A DNA stretch of 64,000 bases from Tardiphaga sp. 709 (GTDB taxonomy: Bacteria > Pseudomonadota > Alphaproteobacteria > Rhizobiales > Xanthobacteraceae), in contig NZ_CP135529.1 of assembly GCF_032401055.1 (NCBI RefSeq), positions 2,838,501 to 2,902,500 of the forward strand, written 5' to 3'. How positions within the stretch are numbered: position 1 is the stretch's first letter; the number at the start of each line of letters is the position of its first letter. Positions 63,777 through 64,000 of the stretch are shown one piece after another. The position numbers were made by a program, and so were the translations under genes. Below the pieces are notes generated by a model that had not been told where the DNA came from, did not search any database, and saw only the letters and a list, made by a program, of their open reading frames with translations.

Positions 63777-64000
63777 GAAGATCTCCTCGGCAAATTGGTG
63801 CGACCAGTGGAAGTCGATCGCGGAGCGAACCCGGTTCAACGAGCCCGGTTGGCAGAGGATGGAATGCTGCAGCTGAATCGTGGCTGAATGATCGCAGCGG
63901 CCGGTCGTCCCTTCCCCGCCCTGCTGCTCGGTTGCCGAATTTCCGCCGATTACCCGCGTACGGCATGCGCGACCGACAACGCAGGACGCTATGCCGACAA
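63777..64000. other. Window edge, upstream region of the exported protein gene
   Basis: 224 bp with no supported gene; it should hold the promoter of the leftward exported protein. Nothing else seen. Confidence 0.35.

Overview
The window looks like a chromosomal segment of a high-GC alphaproteobacterium of the Bradyrhizobium/Rhodopseudomonas/Tardiphaga group (Nitrobacteraceae). This rests on gene content (homospermidine synthase, form IC-type RuBisCO operon, GlxABCD/GlnT, AllA/PuuE), on palindromic intergenic repeats of the kind common in that group (731-817, 9433-9562, 27303-27420), and on close-packed ATGA/TGATG overlapping operons. No species call is possible from sequence reading alone.

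Layout. 1-3.6 kb: a partial NicO-type metal transporter and its DUF1007 partner, then an M3 dipeptidase. 3.7-9.6 kb: a small membrane protein, an 870 bp gene-free leader, a PLP ornithine/lysine decarboxylase, a GNAT acetyltransferase, a RidA protein, an Rnk-like factor and homospermidine synthase, together a polyamine region. 9.6-12.2 kb: acetoacetate decarboxylase, a MaoC hydratase, a Pro/Ala-rich exported protein and an MgtC protein. 12.3-17.25 kb: a leftward zinc-acquisition operon led by a perfect Zur-type palindrome and a His-rich mini membrane protein, followed by an AztABC/ZnuABC-type transporter, a CobW GTPase and a beta-propeller protein. 17.3-22.2 kb: crcB, sodB, an MFS carrier, a GNAT enzyme, DUF2147 and DUF3095 proteins. 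22.2-28.4 kb: glnT-glxD-glxC-glxB, with a divergent XRE-cupin regulator and the AraC-type regulator GlxA. 28.4-31.8 kb: an M29 aminopeptidase, a ribbon-helix-helix protein and a TPR-methyltransferase.

32.0-37.7 kb: a nitrite-assimilation operon (nirB, nirD, formate/nitrite channel) behind an excellent sigma-54 promoter. It ends in an unusual single-chain PP2C phosphatase-Ser/Thr kinase-membrane anchor protein. 38.3-45.5 kb: an FCD-GntR regulator, a palindromic operator and an eight-gene operon (allA, puuE, amino-acid-type ABC importer, epimerase, SDR) for a ureide-like or related substrate. 45.5-47.4 kb: one intact IS30-family element and one IS30 remnant.

47.4-55.3 kb: a complete Calvin-cycle operon cbbF-cbbP-cbbT-cbbA-cbbL-cbbS-cbbX transcribed leftward. 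The divergent regulator gene cbbR (55.48-56.05 kb) is a multiply frameshifted pseudogene carrying a five-copy 7-bp repeat, while all cbb structural genes stay open. 56.3-64 kb: an initiator tRNA with its terminator, two SDR proteins (one lacking the Tyr/Lys catalytic pair), CvpA, DUF3775, an MBL hydrolase, an FAH hydrolase, a GST, Ogt and small hypothetical or exported proteins.

The strongest leads are the intact Calvin operon beside a dead cbbR, the phosphatase-kinase fusion tied to nitrite assimilation, the Zur operon with new accessory parts, and the ABC/AllA/PuuE/two-dehydrogenase operon whose substrate is not obvious. Nothing in the window is clearly an entirely new class of system.
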